Shown: positions 1-5,875 of the stretch, one piece after another
Numbering within the stretch: the stretch's first letter is position 1
Layout: each line of letters opens with the position of its first letter
NCBI GenBank assembly: GCA_947628025.1
Contig: CANQYH010000134.1
Location: 1-8,309 of the forward strand
Length of the DNA: 8,309 bases
DNA from: an uncultured Lachnospiraceae bacterium
Lineage (GTDB): Bacteria > Bacillota > Clostridia > Lachnospirales > Lachnospiraceae
Direction: 5' to 3'
Made by a program: the position numbers and the translations under genes
Notes under the pieces: model-generated
What the model was told of the DNA's origin: nothing
The model's input: only the letters and a program-made list of their open reading frames with translations
Databases searched by the model: none

Positions 1-190
1 AACTCTGTCTTCTTCGTTTCTCTTCGTCCCGTTTTACTGTTCTTTGGTTCGTTTCTCGTTCTCTCTGAAGCTTCTTTCCGCTCCCGCTCCTCTGGGCCTC
101 CCTCTCCGGGCTGCCTCCTTAGACGCGGTCGCTCGTTTGGAATCTTCAGGGTCTTGCATACTGTTCTGTCTTTGATTGTCAAGGTGCTCA
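1..190 (-). other. Purine-rich sequence downstream of tRNA-Ser, possible rRNA leader
   Basis: I see no credible gene here. Read on the minus strand, the stretch follows directly after the tRNA and is strongly purine-rich, with repeated GAGAAACGAA-like words. It begins with CACCTTGACAATCAAAGACAG, which resembles the ACCTTGAAAACT-type motif that precedes rRNA genes and lies in rRNA spacers of many Firmicutes. I therefore infer a leader or spacer running toward an rRNA gene beyond the left edge, but no rRNA sequence is inside the window. The same motif contains a consensus -35 (TTGACA, 177-182) with only a poor -10 candidate (TATGCA, 16-bp spacer), so an internal promoter is possible but weak. 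The 75-codon minus-strand frame across 34-261 includes the tRNA itself and is not a gene. Confidence 0.35.
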
Positions 191-279
191 CGCAGAAGGA
201 GGGATTTGAACCCTCGCACCGCTATTAACGGCCTGCACCCTTTCCAGGGGTGTCCCTTCAACCACTTGGGTACTTCTGC
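191..279 (-). tRNA. tRNA-Ser (anticodon GGA)
   Basis: The minus strand folds as a class II tRNA. The acceptor stem GCAGAAG pairs with CTTCTGC, followed by TA at positions 8-9. The D arm has CCC/GGG stem bases around AAGTGGTTGAA. The anticodon stem CACCC/GGGTG encloses loop CTGGAAA, giving anticodon GGA (plus positions 243-245), which reads UCC and UCU. A long variable arm follows (CCG...CGG type, about 20 nt), then T arm GAGGG-TTCAAAT-CCCTC. The discriminator base is G, as expected for serine tRNAs. The long variable arm together with GGA makes serine identity firm. No CCA is encoded after the discriminator, so the 3' end must be added by CCA nucleotidyltransferase. A strong promoter lies about 130 bp upstream on the same strand, and no other tRNA is visible beside it. 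Confidence 0.96.
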
Positions 280-408
280 CCATAAATGCCTGAATTTAAA
301 TCGTCTATTCTCTTAAAACCCACAAGGCCAAAAAAATACTTTGAAAGGAACCTGCTTTCATACCTTGTCAGTCCGCGTATCAAAGCCGTACCGATCAGAG
401 CAAAAAAT

Positions 409-437
409 ATTTTAGCACAGGAGTACCGATTTGTCAA
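409..437 (-). promoter_or_regulatory. Strong sigma-A promoter for tRNA-Ser
   Basis: On the minus strand there is a perfect -35 TTGACA (432-437), a 17-bp spacer and -10 TAAAAT (409-414). Upstream (about 438-475) the DNA is A/T-rich with T and A tracts, resembling an UP element. Such a combination is typical of stable-RNA promoters. Transcription would start near 402 and run through a leader of roughly 120 nt before the tRNA 5' end at 279, so the primary transcript needs 5' processing. Confidence 0.85.
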
Positions 438-499
438 TCACAAATTTTAAAAACTTAACAAAAAAATCGCGCACAGCACTAAACACGCAAAATTGCCCA

Positions 500-528
500 T
501 TGAATCGCCCGCCGGGCAGATGTATAAT
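500..528 (+). promoter_or_regulatory. Promoter of the TauE/SafE permease gene
   Basis: TTGAAT (500-505), a 17-bp spacer and a perfect TATAAT (523-528) lie 44 bp upstream of the permease start. The spacer contains a small inverted repeat, GCCC-GCC-GGGC (507-517), which might be a protein site or may be chance. The promoter is divergent from the tRNA promoter; the two -35 elements are about 60 bp apart. Confidence 0.7.
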
Positions 529-572
529 AGACATAGAAACCGCCGCAAAGCAATATCGGGAGGGTACGCTGA

Positions 573-1349
573 ATGAATGTATTTTTCAAAATTTTGATCT
601 GTTTCCTGGCCGGGATCGGGGCAGGACTCGGTACCGGCTTCGCCGGAATGAGCGCCGCCGCCGTGATCAGTCCCATGCTGATCACATTTCTTAATATGCC
701 CGCATACGAAGCGGTAGGCATCGCTCTCGCAAGCGATGTCCTGGCCAGCGCGGTCAGCGCTTATACATATGGAAGAAATAAAAATCTCGACATCAAAAAC
801 GGGCTTGTGATGATGGCGGCGGTATTGGTCTTCACGTTCGTAGGAAGCTGGACCGCCAGCATCGTGCCCAACAAAACGATGGGCAGTTTTTCCGTATTCA
901 TGACGATGCTGCTCGGCATCAAATTCATCGTCAAACCGGTCATGACGACGAAAGAAGCGATGAAAGATACCAGCGTCAAAAAACGGGCGGTACAGTCTGT
1001 CGTCTGCGGCTCGGCGGTCGGGTTTATCTGCGGATTTGTCGGCGCAGGCGGCGGCATGATGATGCTGCTCCTCCTGACAAGCATCCTGGGTTATGAACTG
1101 AAGACCGCCGTCGGAACCAGCGTTTTCATCATGACGTTCACGGCGCTGACCGGCGCGATCAGCCACTTTGCCATCGGCGGCGCCCCCGATTTATGGTGTC
1201 TCGTCCTCTGCGTAACGTTTACTCTTTTATGGGCAAGGATCGCGGCGCTGTTTGCCAACAAAGCCGCCCCCAAAACGCTCAACCGGGCCGTTGGAATCGT
1301 GCTGACGGTTTTAGGGGCGGCCATTCTGTCTGTCAATCTTTTTAAATAA
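573..1349 (+). CDS. TauE/SafE-family membrane permease (probable anion exporter)
   Basis: This is a 258-residue, strongly hydrophobic protein of the TauE/SafE family (PF01925), whose characterised members move sulfite, sulfoacetate or other small organosulfur anions across the cytoplasmic membrane. The family's internal duplication is visible: a glycine-rich motif in the first half (GTGFAGMSAAAVISP, residues 20-34) and a related one in the second half (GFVGAGGGMMML, residues 154-165), each followed by hydrophobic stretches. I estimate seven to eight membrane segments. The length is normal for the family. The start is ATG with GGGAGGG eight bases upstream, behind a promoter at 500-528. It is a single-gene unit, flanked by a divergent tRNA gene and a convergent sigma-factor gene, so context does not identify the substrate. 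No sulfur-metabolism gene is visible nearby, so I do not assign a specific anion. Confidence 0.9.
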   Translation: MNVFFKILICFLAGIGAGLGTGFAGMSAAAVISPMLITFLNMPAYEAVGIALASDVLASAVSAYTYGRNKNLDIKNGLVMMAAVLVFTFVGSWTASIVPNKTMGSFSVFMTMLLGIKFIVKPVMTTKEAMKDTSVKKRAVQSVVCGSAVGFICGFVGAGGGMMMLLLLTSILGYELKTAVGTSVFIMTFTALTGAISHFAIGGAPDLWCLVLCVTFTLLWARIAALFANKAAPKTLNRAVGIVLTVLGAAILSVNLFK

Positions 1350-1367
1350 CGCCCGCTCAGAATAAGC

Positions 1368-1404
1368 GCTGCCGGGACGTCCGTTCCGCGTTTACTCCGG
1401 CAGC
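1368..1404. terminator. Inverted repeat between convergent genes, weak terminator candidate
   Basis: GCTGCCGG (1368-1375) and CCGGCAGC (1397-1404) form a perfect 8-bp inverted repeat around a 21-nt loop. It lies between the permease stop and the last codons of the sigma-factor gene, and its right arm overlaps the stop-proximal codons of the latter. Neither strand has a proper T run directly after the stem and the loop is long, so this may be only a weak or factor-assisted terminator. No better terminator is visible in the short gap. Confidence 0.3.
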
Positions 1405-3038
1405 ACGTCGGCAAACATCAGCAAATTGGCCGTTACTCTCTCATTTTCCGTAAGCGGCCGGAACGTGCCGTTCTCATAAAGAAGATCCGTGACCATCATC
1501 GCGACGGTATTGCCGATAAAGCCCTCCACTCCCCAGTCAATGATCAGATCCTGCATCTGCGGCGGGTAGCGGCGCGCGTTCAGCATGGCAAATTCCAGGA
1601 TTTTGTCCGCGAACCGCGCCTTTATCCCATCGCCAAGCTCCGGGATCCGGGCGAAAAAGTCCTGCTGCGGCTCTTTTACCACCATGATGTTCACCTTACC
1701 ATCCTCCGTCAGGAAGCGGCGTTCGCGCAGCCGGGCAAATTTTTCCGCATTGGCGGGATTCGCCCCGGCTGCCGCGTCCGCGGGCACATTTCCCAGCATT
1801 CCTTTCATATACTCATAGAGAAACTCATAATCTGTATAGAGATTATTCTTCCACATACCCTCGCGGCTGTCGTACCGGCTGTCCACGGACCAGGAAAAGA
1901 CCGGCGGATATTTGGACGAGCCTCTCATCATATTGCCGCAGCTCACATAGTCCGGCCATTTCCGCTCCCAATGATAATCCGGATCCGACGCTTTCGACTC
2001 CAGATCGACCGCGGCAAAGAAATCGCCGCCCGCGGTCGTCTTAATCTGATATCTGGACAGATCTTTCTGGATCGGGAGCCCGCATTTGTTCGCCACGCCC
2101 CAGAAAACCGCGGCCGCCTCAAACAGCTCCCTATTCCCGCCGGGAATATAGACGCCGGTTACGGCCTCGACCGATTTTCTCACTTCCGGAACATACTCCT
2201 CCGCCAGCGTCTCTGCGATCTGAAGCTTCAGTTTTAATTCCTGCTCATCCTGCTCCTGCGAATATTCCCTGGCCGAAAATTTCACATATGTCGTATACCG
2301 GCCGCCAGAAATCCTCACCAGAAACCCGTTTCCCTCCAAAAAATCGATCCGGTCCTGCAGATACACCGGCGTCACGCCCAGCTCCCCGGCGATCTCCTCC
2401 GCCGTCCGCGGCTGCCAGTACACGCTGTATACAATATTCAGGTTCAATTTGTCCTGCAGATAAAACTCCGGCCCCGAGTTGGAACCGGGGTTCCCGCCAT
2501 GGGAAAAATCCAGCGCCGTTACCGGCGACAGACCCAGCCTGCCAATTTTTCTCTCCATGGAAAAGCCCTCCTTTAATTCGTTTCTCGCCTTATTCAAATG
2601 CCATTTTACGGTTCCCTCGGGAACGCCCATCTCTTTTGCGATCACAGAAATGGACTTGTCTTCGTAATAAAAACGGTAAACGATCTGACGGCGTTTCTCC
2701 GTCAGGAAAGCGATCTCGCGGCGGAGCCGGTTCATTTCCCCGTCCGGGTCTTCCAGCACGTAATCATCGTAGAACGGGATCTCCATGCCGTCGATGGAAA
2801 CGCCCTCGTGCCTCTTCACGGACGAAACGTATTTCGCGTATGTATGCTCGCTGATCCGCCAGATATAACCCTCTAAATTGACGATCTCCCCGGCACGCAG
2901 CAGCGAAACGTACACTTCCTTTATGATCTCCGCACACAGTTCCTCCGCCTCGTCATAAGAATAGGCCTTCTTCATGGCGAAACCGTACAGCTTCTGCATA
3001 TATTCCGTTATGATCTGATCCGCTTTTTGTTTTTCCAT
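1392..3038 (-). CDS. Sigma-70-family (ECF-like) sigma factor with winged-helix segment and long C-terminal extension
   Basis: This 548-residue protein probably directs RNA polymerase to a dedicated set of promoters. The N-terminus (about residues 5-75) looks like sigma region 2. Residues about 108-157 are a clear sigma region 4 helix-turn-helix (RRQIVYRFYYEDKSISVIAK... then VPEGTVKWHLNKARNELK). After a Gly/Ser/Pro-rich linker (178-190), residues about 198-255 resemble a winged-helix domain (TAEEIAGELGVTPVYLQDRI, then LVRISGGRYTTYVKF). Residues about 260-548 match no domain I recognise; they have no obvious membrane segment or metal motif. Ordinary ECF factors are under 200 residues, so this protein is about three times that size. 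The start is ATG, with GGGAG eight bases upstream. No anti-sigma gene is adjacent; the extra domains may do the sensing within the same chain (inference). The gene is divergent from the deacetylase-like gene. A TTGACA lies upstream on this strand (3130-3135) but has no well-spaced -10, so I call no promoter. Confidence 0.85.
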   Translation of the reverse strand: MEKQKADQIITEYMQKLYGFAMKKAYSYDEAEELCAEIIKEVYVSLLRAGEIVNLEGYIWRISEHTYAKYVSSVKRHEGVSIDGMEIPFYDDYVLEDPDGEMNRLRREIAFLTEKRRQIVYRFYYEDKSISVIAKEMGVPEGTVKWHLNKARNELKEGFSMERKIGRLGLSPVTALDFSHGGNPGSNSGPEFYLQDKLNLNIVYSVYWQPRTAEEIAGELGVTPVYLQDRIDFLEGNGFLVRISGGRYTTYVKFSAREYSQEQDEQELKLKLQIAETLAEEYVPEVRKSVEAVTGVYIPGGNRELFEAAAVFWGVANKCGLPIQKDLSRYQIKTTAGGDFFAAVDLESKASDPDYHWERKWPDYVSCGNMMRGSSKYPPVFSWSVDSRYDSREGMWKNNLYTDYEFLYEYMKGMLGNVPADAAAGANPANAEKFARLRERRFLTEDGKVNIMVVKEPQQDFFARIPELGDGIKARFADKILEFAMLNARRYPPQMQDLIIDWGVEGFIGNTVAMMVTDLLYENGTFRPLTENERVTANLLMFADVLPE

Positions 3039-3149
3039 TTTTACTACTCCCGGCGCCGTCTGGCCATATAGTGGAGAAATTTCTGAAAAGGTTGGCTGGT
3101 TTATGCAAAAATTTTTTCTTAACTTTTTCTGTCAAGTTTCCCATCCCCA

Positions 3150-3179
3150 TTTACAGGTTTTGACAAGGTGTGCTAAAAT
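3150..3179 (+). promoter_or_regulatory. Extended -10 promoter of the deacetylase-like gene
   Basis: TTTACA (3150-3155), an 18-bp spacer and TAAAAT (3174-3179) preceded by TGC form an extended -10 element. Transcription should start near 3186, giving a leader of about 83 nt before the ATG at 3269. A GTG-initiated reading frame from 3170 would begin inside this -10 region, so the promoter argues against that longer start. A second TTGACA (3160-3165) is too close to the -10 to serve it. Confidence 0.65.
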
Positions 3180-3184
3180 CGTTT

Positions 3185-3218
3185 CGCAGGCGAGAGACAG
3201 CCTGCGCCAGGCCGGCGC
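3185..3218 (+). promoter_or_regulatory. Two mutually exclusive hairpins at the 5' end of the deacetylase-like mRNA
   Basis: The predicted leader begins with CGCAGGC (3185-3191) pairing perfectly with GCCTGCG (3200-3206) around an 8-nt loop. A second hairpin, GCGCC (3204-3208) pairing with GGCGC (3214-3218) around AGGCC, shares bases 3204-3206 with the first, so both full stems cannot form together. The first hairpin would sit at the very 5' end of the transcript, where it could protect the mRNA. Whether the overlap is a regulatory switch is speculation; neither hairpin reaches the ribosome-binding site. Confidence 0.35.
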
Positions 3219-3268
3219 ATTCCGAAGCAGGGACGGGCGGCACGATCACAGACGGGGGGGACAACATC

Positions 3269-4762
3269 ATGGATACATACCAGCGAGACAACTACCAGCG
3301 GGATCCTTACCGGCAGGACAGGTACAGGAGCCGCAGCAGATACCGCCAGGAGAGGCTCAGACGCCGGAGGCGGCAGCGTTTCTTCCGTATGCTCCCGTTC
3401 GTCCTGCTGATTCTGCTCCTCGGCGGACTGGTGGCAGGGAGCGTTTATCTGGCGGCCCAGAAACTGTTGAATCGCGACGAGACCCAGAGCAGCGCAGACG
3501 CCTCTCTTCCCGACAGCTCCTCCGAACCGGCGCTCACAGAGACCGAGCCGACGACCGAGCCGACGACCGAAGCCGTTTCCGCTCTGGTCGACAAACTGCT
3601 GGAGGAAGCGGACCTGCTGGCGGCGGGATACGATTACGACGCCGCCATCGAACTTCTGCAGCAGTCCGAATATTACAGTCAGGATGAGCGGATCGCAGCC
3701 GCTGTCAATGGATATGAGCAGGTCAAAACGACGCTGCAGCCGGTGGACATCACGACCGTTACCCATGTATTCTTCCACTCCCTGGTCATCGACGAGTCGA
3801 AAGCGTTTGATGGGGACGAGGACGAATCCGGTTATAACCAGGTCATGACCACCAAGGACGAATTTTTAAAGATCCTGGATTCCATGTACGAGAAAGGTTA
3901 TGTGCTGGTGCGCCTCCACGACCTGGCTGCCATGACGACCGACGAGGACGGGACTTCCCATATGAAGCGCGGCACGATCCTGCTGCCGCCGGGCAAAAAA
4001 GCGTTCGTCATGTCCCAGGACGACGTCTGCTATTACGAATATATGACCGGAGACGGGTTCGCCAGCCGCATGATCATCGGAGAGGACGGCAAACCGACCT
4101 GCGAGATGATCATGGACGACGGTTCCGTGTCCGTAGGTTCCTACGATCTGGTGCCGATCCTGGAAGACTTTATCCAGGAACATCCTGACTTCTCCTATAA
4201 GGGGGCGAGGGCCATCATCGCGTTTACCGGCTACCAGGGGATCCTGGGCTACCGGACAGCCGCTTCCTACAGCGACTCTCCCACTTACGAGCAGGACCGC
4301 AAGACCGCCGCAGAAGTGGCCCAATGCCTGCGGGACAATGGCTGGGAACTGGCCTCCCACAGCTGGGGGCACCGGGACCTGGGAAATATTTCCTATGAGA
4401 ATTTCAAGGCTGACTGCGATAAATGGGAAAGGGAAGTGGAATCCCTGATCGGGCCCACCGACATCATCCTCTACCCGTTTGGCGCGGACATCCACGACTG
4501 GCACGCCTACAAGCACGACAACGAACGGTTTAATTACCTGAAATCCCTGGGCTTCGACTACTTCTGCAATGTGGACTCGACCCAGTACTGGGTCCAGCTG
4601 GGAGACGATTATCTGCGGCAGGGCCGGCGGAACCTGGACGGCTACCGGATGTGGATGGATATCACCGCGGAAGAACGGGAAGCCAAACGAAAGCTGGACG
4701 ATCTCTTTATGGCAGAGGATGTATTTTCACCCAACCGGCCGACGCCGGTGGTCTGGGAATAA
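3269..4762 (+). CDS. Membrane-anchored NodB-like polysaccharide deacetylase family protein
   Basis: A 497-residue protein with a short cytoplasmic N-terminus rich in Arg, Tyr and Asp (residues 1-40), one membrane segment (about 43-63), a Ser/Thr/Glu/Pro-rich linker (about 72-103), a helical TPR-like stretch (about 104-155), and an extracellular catalytic-type domain from about 160. The last shows polysaccharide deacetylase marks: THVFFHSLV near 165-173, SQDD (249-252) where the family usually has TFDD, HSWGH (364-368) matching the HSxxH metal motif, and YPFG (402-405). These supply an Asp and two His for a metal. Family members remove acetyl groups from cell-wall or surface polysaccharides; the substrate here is unknown. 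ATG at 3269 is preferred over an upstream in-frame GTG at 3170, because that GTG lies inside the promoter and 3269 has a G-rich Shine-Dalgarno (GGGGGGG, 8 nt away). The gene is divergent from the sigma-factor gene, which may control it (inference). The altered first motif leaves open a changed or lost activity. Confidence 0.85.
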   Translation: MDTYQRDNYQRDPYRQDRYRSRSRYRQERLRRRRRQRFFRMLPFVLLILLLGGLVAGSVYLAAQKLLNRDETQSSADASLPDSSSEPALTETEPTTEPTTEAVSALVDKLLEEADLLAAGYDYDAAIELLQQSEYYSQDERIAAAVNGYEQVKTTLQPVDITTVTHVFFHSLVIDESKAFDGDEDESGYNQVMTTKDEFLKILDSMYEKGYVLVRLHDLAAMTTDEDGTSHMKRGTILLPPGKKAFVMSQDDVCYYEYMTGDGFASRMIIGEDGKPTCEMIMDDGSVSVGSYDLVPILEDFIQEHPDFSYKGARAIIAFTGYQGILGYRTAASYSDSPTYEQDRKTAAEVAQCLRDNGWELASHSWGHRDLGNISYENFKADCDKWEREVESLIGPTDIILYPFGADIHDWHAYKHDNERFNYLKSLGFDYFCNVDSTQYWVQLGDDYLRQGRRNLDGYRMWMDITAEEREAKRKLDDLFMAEDVFSPNRPTPVVWE

Positions 4763-4804
4763 GCGGCCGCAGATCAAGAAAAAACAAAAAATAAGCGCAT
4801 GAGA

Positions 4805-4838
4805 AAGGCTCCGAGGTCACCAGAGACCGCGGAGCCTT
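4805..4838. terminator. Bidirectional hairpin terminator between deacetylase-like gene and maf
   Basis: Two 14-nt arms (4805-4818 and 4825-4838) pair with a single A-G mismatch (4814/4829) around a 6-nt loop, giving a stable GC-rich stem flanked by AA/TT pairs. For the plus gene an A-rich stretch (about 4779-4795) precedes it. On the minus strand the stem is followed by TTTCTC and then, about 20 nt later, a T-rich stretch. T runs directly at the stem are short, so efficiency is uncertain. The hairpin overlaps the last codons and the stop codon of maf. Confidence 0.7.
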
Positions 4839-5452
4839 AATTCCTGGCAGACTCTCGCTACAGGAAGTCCGACCACATTATTGTAATCGCCGCGGATCTC
4901 TTTCACATAGGCCGCGAAATATCCCTGGATCCCGTAGGCCCCGGCCTTGTCCATGGGTTCGCCGGTATCCACGTAACGCCCGATCTGGCCCCGCGTCATG
5001 GGATAAACTGTAACCTCTGTAACCTCTGAAAAAGTAATCTGCTCTCCAGCTGATAAAAAATACATGGTGACGCCGGTATGGACATGATGGCTCCGCCCCT
5101 GGATGGAATCGATCATACGGGCCGCTTCTTCAGTGGAACGTGGCTTCCCCAGGATCCGGCCGTCCACGGCCACCACCGTATCCGCCGCCAAAAGAACGGT
5201 TTCGCTTTGCCCGAACCCTGCGCCGTCCTTTTCATGGACGCTAAAACTTTCCAACGTCAGGCGTCCCGGCTCCAGCCGCTTCATCACCTCCGCCGCTTTC
5301 CGCACCGACAGTTCTTTCACGATCTCCTCCGGCGTCCCGCTCACTCCGCTCTCATCCGCATGGCTGGGCAGAATCTCCAGGGACAAGCCCACCTGCCGCA
5401 AAAGTTCCTGCCGCCGCGGCGAAGCGGAAGCCAGTATGATCTTCAGACTCAT
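4817..5452 (-). CDS. maf: Maf family nucleoside triphosphate pyrophosphatase
   Basis: A 211-residue Maf protein, a cytoplasmic house-cleaning enzyme that hydrolyses non-canonical or excess nucleoside triphosphates to monophosphate and pyrophosphate; it has also been linked to septum inhibition. All family signatures are present: SASPRR (residues 9-14) that binds the triphosphate, RKAAEV (51-56), AADTVV with the catalytic Asp (89-94), GKP (102-104), GEPMDKAGAYGIQG (164-177) and GDYNNVVGLP (188-197). The pattern fits the YhdE-like dTTP/UTP pyrophosphatase group better than the 7-methyl-GTP group, but that is a judgement by eye. Between RKAAEV and AADTVV there is a somewhat long segment (about 57-86). 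The start is ATG with AAGGAGG five bases upstream, and a perfect palindrome lies just before that site. The stop codon lies in the shared terminator hairpin. The usual partners of maf (radC, mreBCD) are not in view. Confidence 0.95.
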   Translation of the reverse strand: MSLKIILASASPRRQELLRQVGLSLEILPSHADESGVSGTPEEIVKELSVRKAAEVMKRLEPGRLTLESFSVHEKDGAGFGQSETVLLAADTVVAVDGRILGKPRSTEEAARMIDSIQGRSHHVHTGVTMYFLSAGEQITFSEVTEVTVYPMTRGQIGRYVDTGEPMDKAGAYGIQGYFAAYVKEIRGDYNNVVGLPVARVCQELRLRGLW

Positions 5453-5466
5453 TGCATCCTCCTTAT

Positions 5467-5480
5467 TTCAACCGGTTGAA
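5467..5480. promoter_or_regulatory. Perfect 14-bp palindrome TTCAACCGGTTGAA upstream of maf
   Basis: TTCAACCGGTTGAA is a perfect 7+7 palindrome ending a few bases from the AAGGAGG of maf. The AACCGGTT core with a central CG resembles operators of LacI/GalR-type repressors. It could be an operator for a promoter further upstream or an RNA hairpin near the ribosome-binding site, although a 7-bp stem with no loop is not an ideal RNA fold. No matching regulator gene is in the window. Confidence 0.4.
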
Positions 5481-5632
5481 CTCCTGGCATCATCACGTTT
5501 TTCGTGGGATGCGGAGTTTTAAAAGCTCCTGTTTTCCTGCCCTGCCAGAATGTATCCGGTCATTGCCCGTCCTGTATCCTGTACATTTCGGACGTCCGCC
5601 CGTGACAAGAAAGGGGGATGCCGCTCCGGTAT

Positions 5633-5681
5633 GCCGTGGCGTTCTGTCTCGAAACACTTTTCCTGAGACAAACGGCGCGGC
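5633..5681. repeat. Large imperfect stem-loop in the gap upstream of maf
   Basis: The left arm (5633-5650) and right arm (5665-5681) pair over about 17 positions. The inner TGTCTC/GAGACA and CGTT/AACG blocks are separated by one bulged C (5644), and the outer GCCGTGG/CGCGGC part carries one G-T wobble and one G-G mismatch. The loop is 14 nt. No T run follows on either strand, so a simple terminator is unlikely. It could be a structured RNA element, a recombination or repeat remnant, or a processing site. Confidence 0.4.
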
Positions 5682-5768
5682 CGCATGGCGCAGCACCCCA
5701 AATTTACATTGTCTTTACGCCGGAACCACCGGCCAGGTCCGCAGCCGGAACGTATCAAAACCGCTCCA

Positions 5769-5803
5769 CAGCTCCGGAAAAACACCGGCCGTATCCTTAA
5801 AAC
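5769..5803 (-). repeat. Direct repeat copy 2 (35 bp)
   Basis: This copy matches 5841-5875 at 31 of 35 positions in the same orientation, with start-to-start distance 72 bp. On the minus strand it begins GTTTTAAGGATA and contains CCGG on both sides of a T-rich centre. The 72-bp spacing is a multiple of three, and in one minus-strand frame both copies read FKDxAGxFxEL, but without a ribosome-binding site. I treat it as a non-coding duplication. Confidence 0.6.
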
Positions 5804-5840
5804 ATGGCTTCGTTCTGCGGTCATCGGAAGTGAGATGACA

Positions 5841-5875
5841 CAGCTCCGAAAAAGCGCCGGCCATATCCTTAAAAC
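5841..5875 (-). repeat. Direct repeat copy 1 (35 bp), overlapping the GTPase stop codon
   Basis: This copy begins, on the minus strand, at the last codon and stop codon (TAA, 5869-5871) of the second GTPase gene and extends into the gap. The neighbouring copy at 5769-5803 may therefore be a duplicate of the gene end and its 3' untranslated sequence, or both may be members of a repeat family that inserted at the stop codon. Confidence 0.6.

Larger units (their letters stand above)
5453..5868. other. 416-bp non-coding gap between the GTPase operon and maf
   Basis: No reading frame here has a convincing start, ribosome-binding site or family resemblance. The gap does hold structure: a 14-bp palindrome next to the maf ribosome-binding site, a perfect 10-bp palindrome CGGACGTCCG (5589-5598), a large stem-loop (5633-5681), a GCCGG-AACCA-CCGGC hairpin (5719-5733), and a 35-bp direct repeat at the GTPase end. 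For a maf promoter on the minus strand the best element is TTGTCA near 5604-5609, but the matching -10 is poor, so I do not call one. No clear terminator with a T run follows the GTPase stop codon. Confidence 0.5.

Noticed and set aside
330..360. Hairpin (342-360) followed by seven T on the minus strand in the tRNA leader, as a terminator or attenuator
   Set aside because: The stem is only 6 bp, A/T-rich, and separated from the T run by five bases. Too weak to call.
447..1166. A 239-codon minus-strand reading frame opposite the permease
   Set aside because: Its composition is charged and disordered, it has no start signals, and the plus strand encodes a complete TauE/SafE protein.
3170..3268. 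N-terminal extension of the deacetylase-like protein from a GTG at 3170
   Set aside because: The GTG lies within the extended -10 promoter region and upstream of the likely transcription start, and has no ribosome-binding site.
5452..5838. Plus-strand reading frames of up to 128 codons in the gap upstream of maf
   Set aside because: No ribosome-binding sites, no family resemblance, and overlapping frames in several phases, as expected for GC-rich non-coding DNA.
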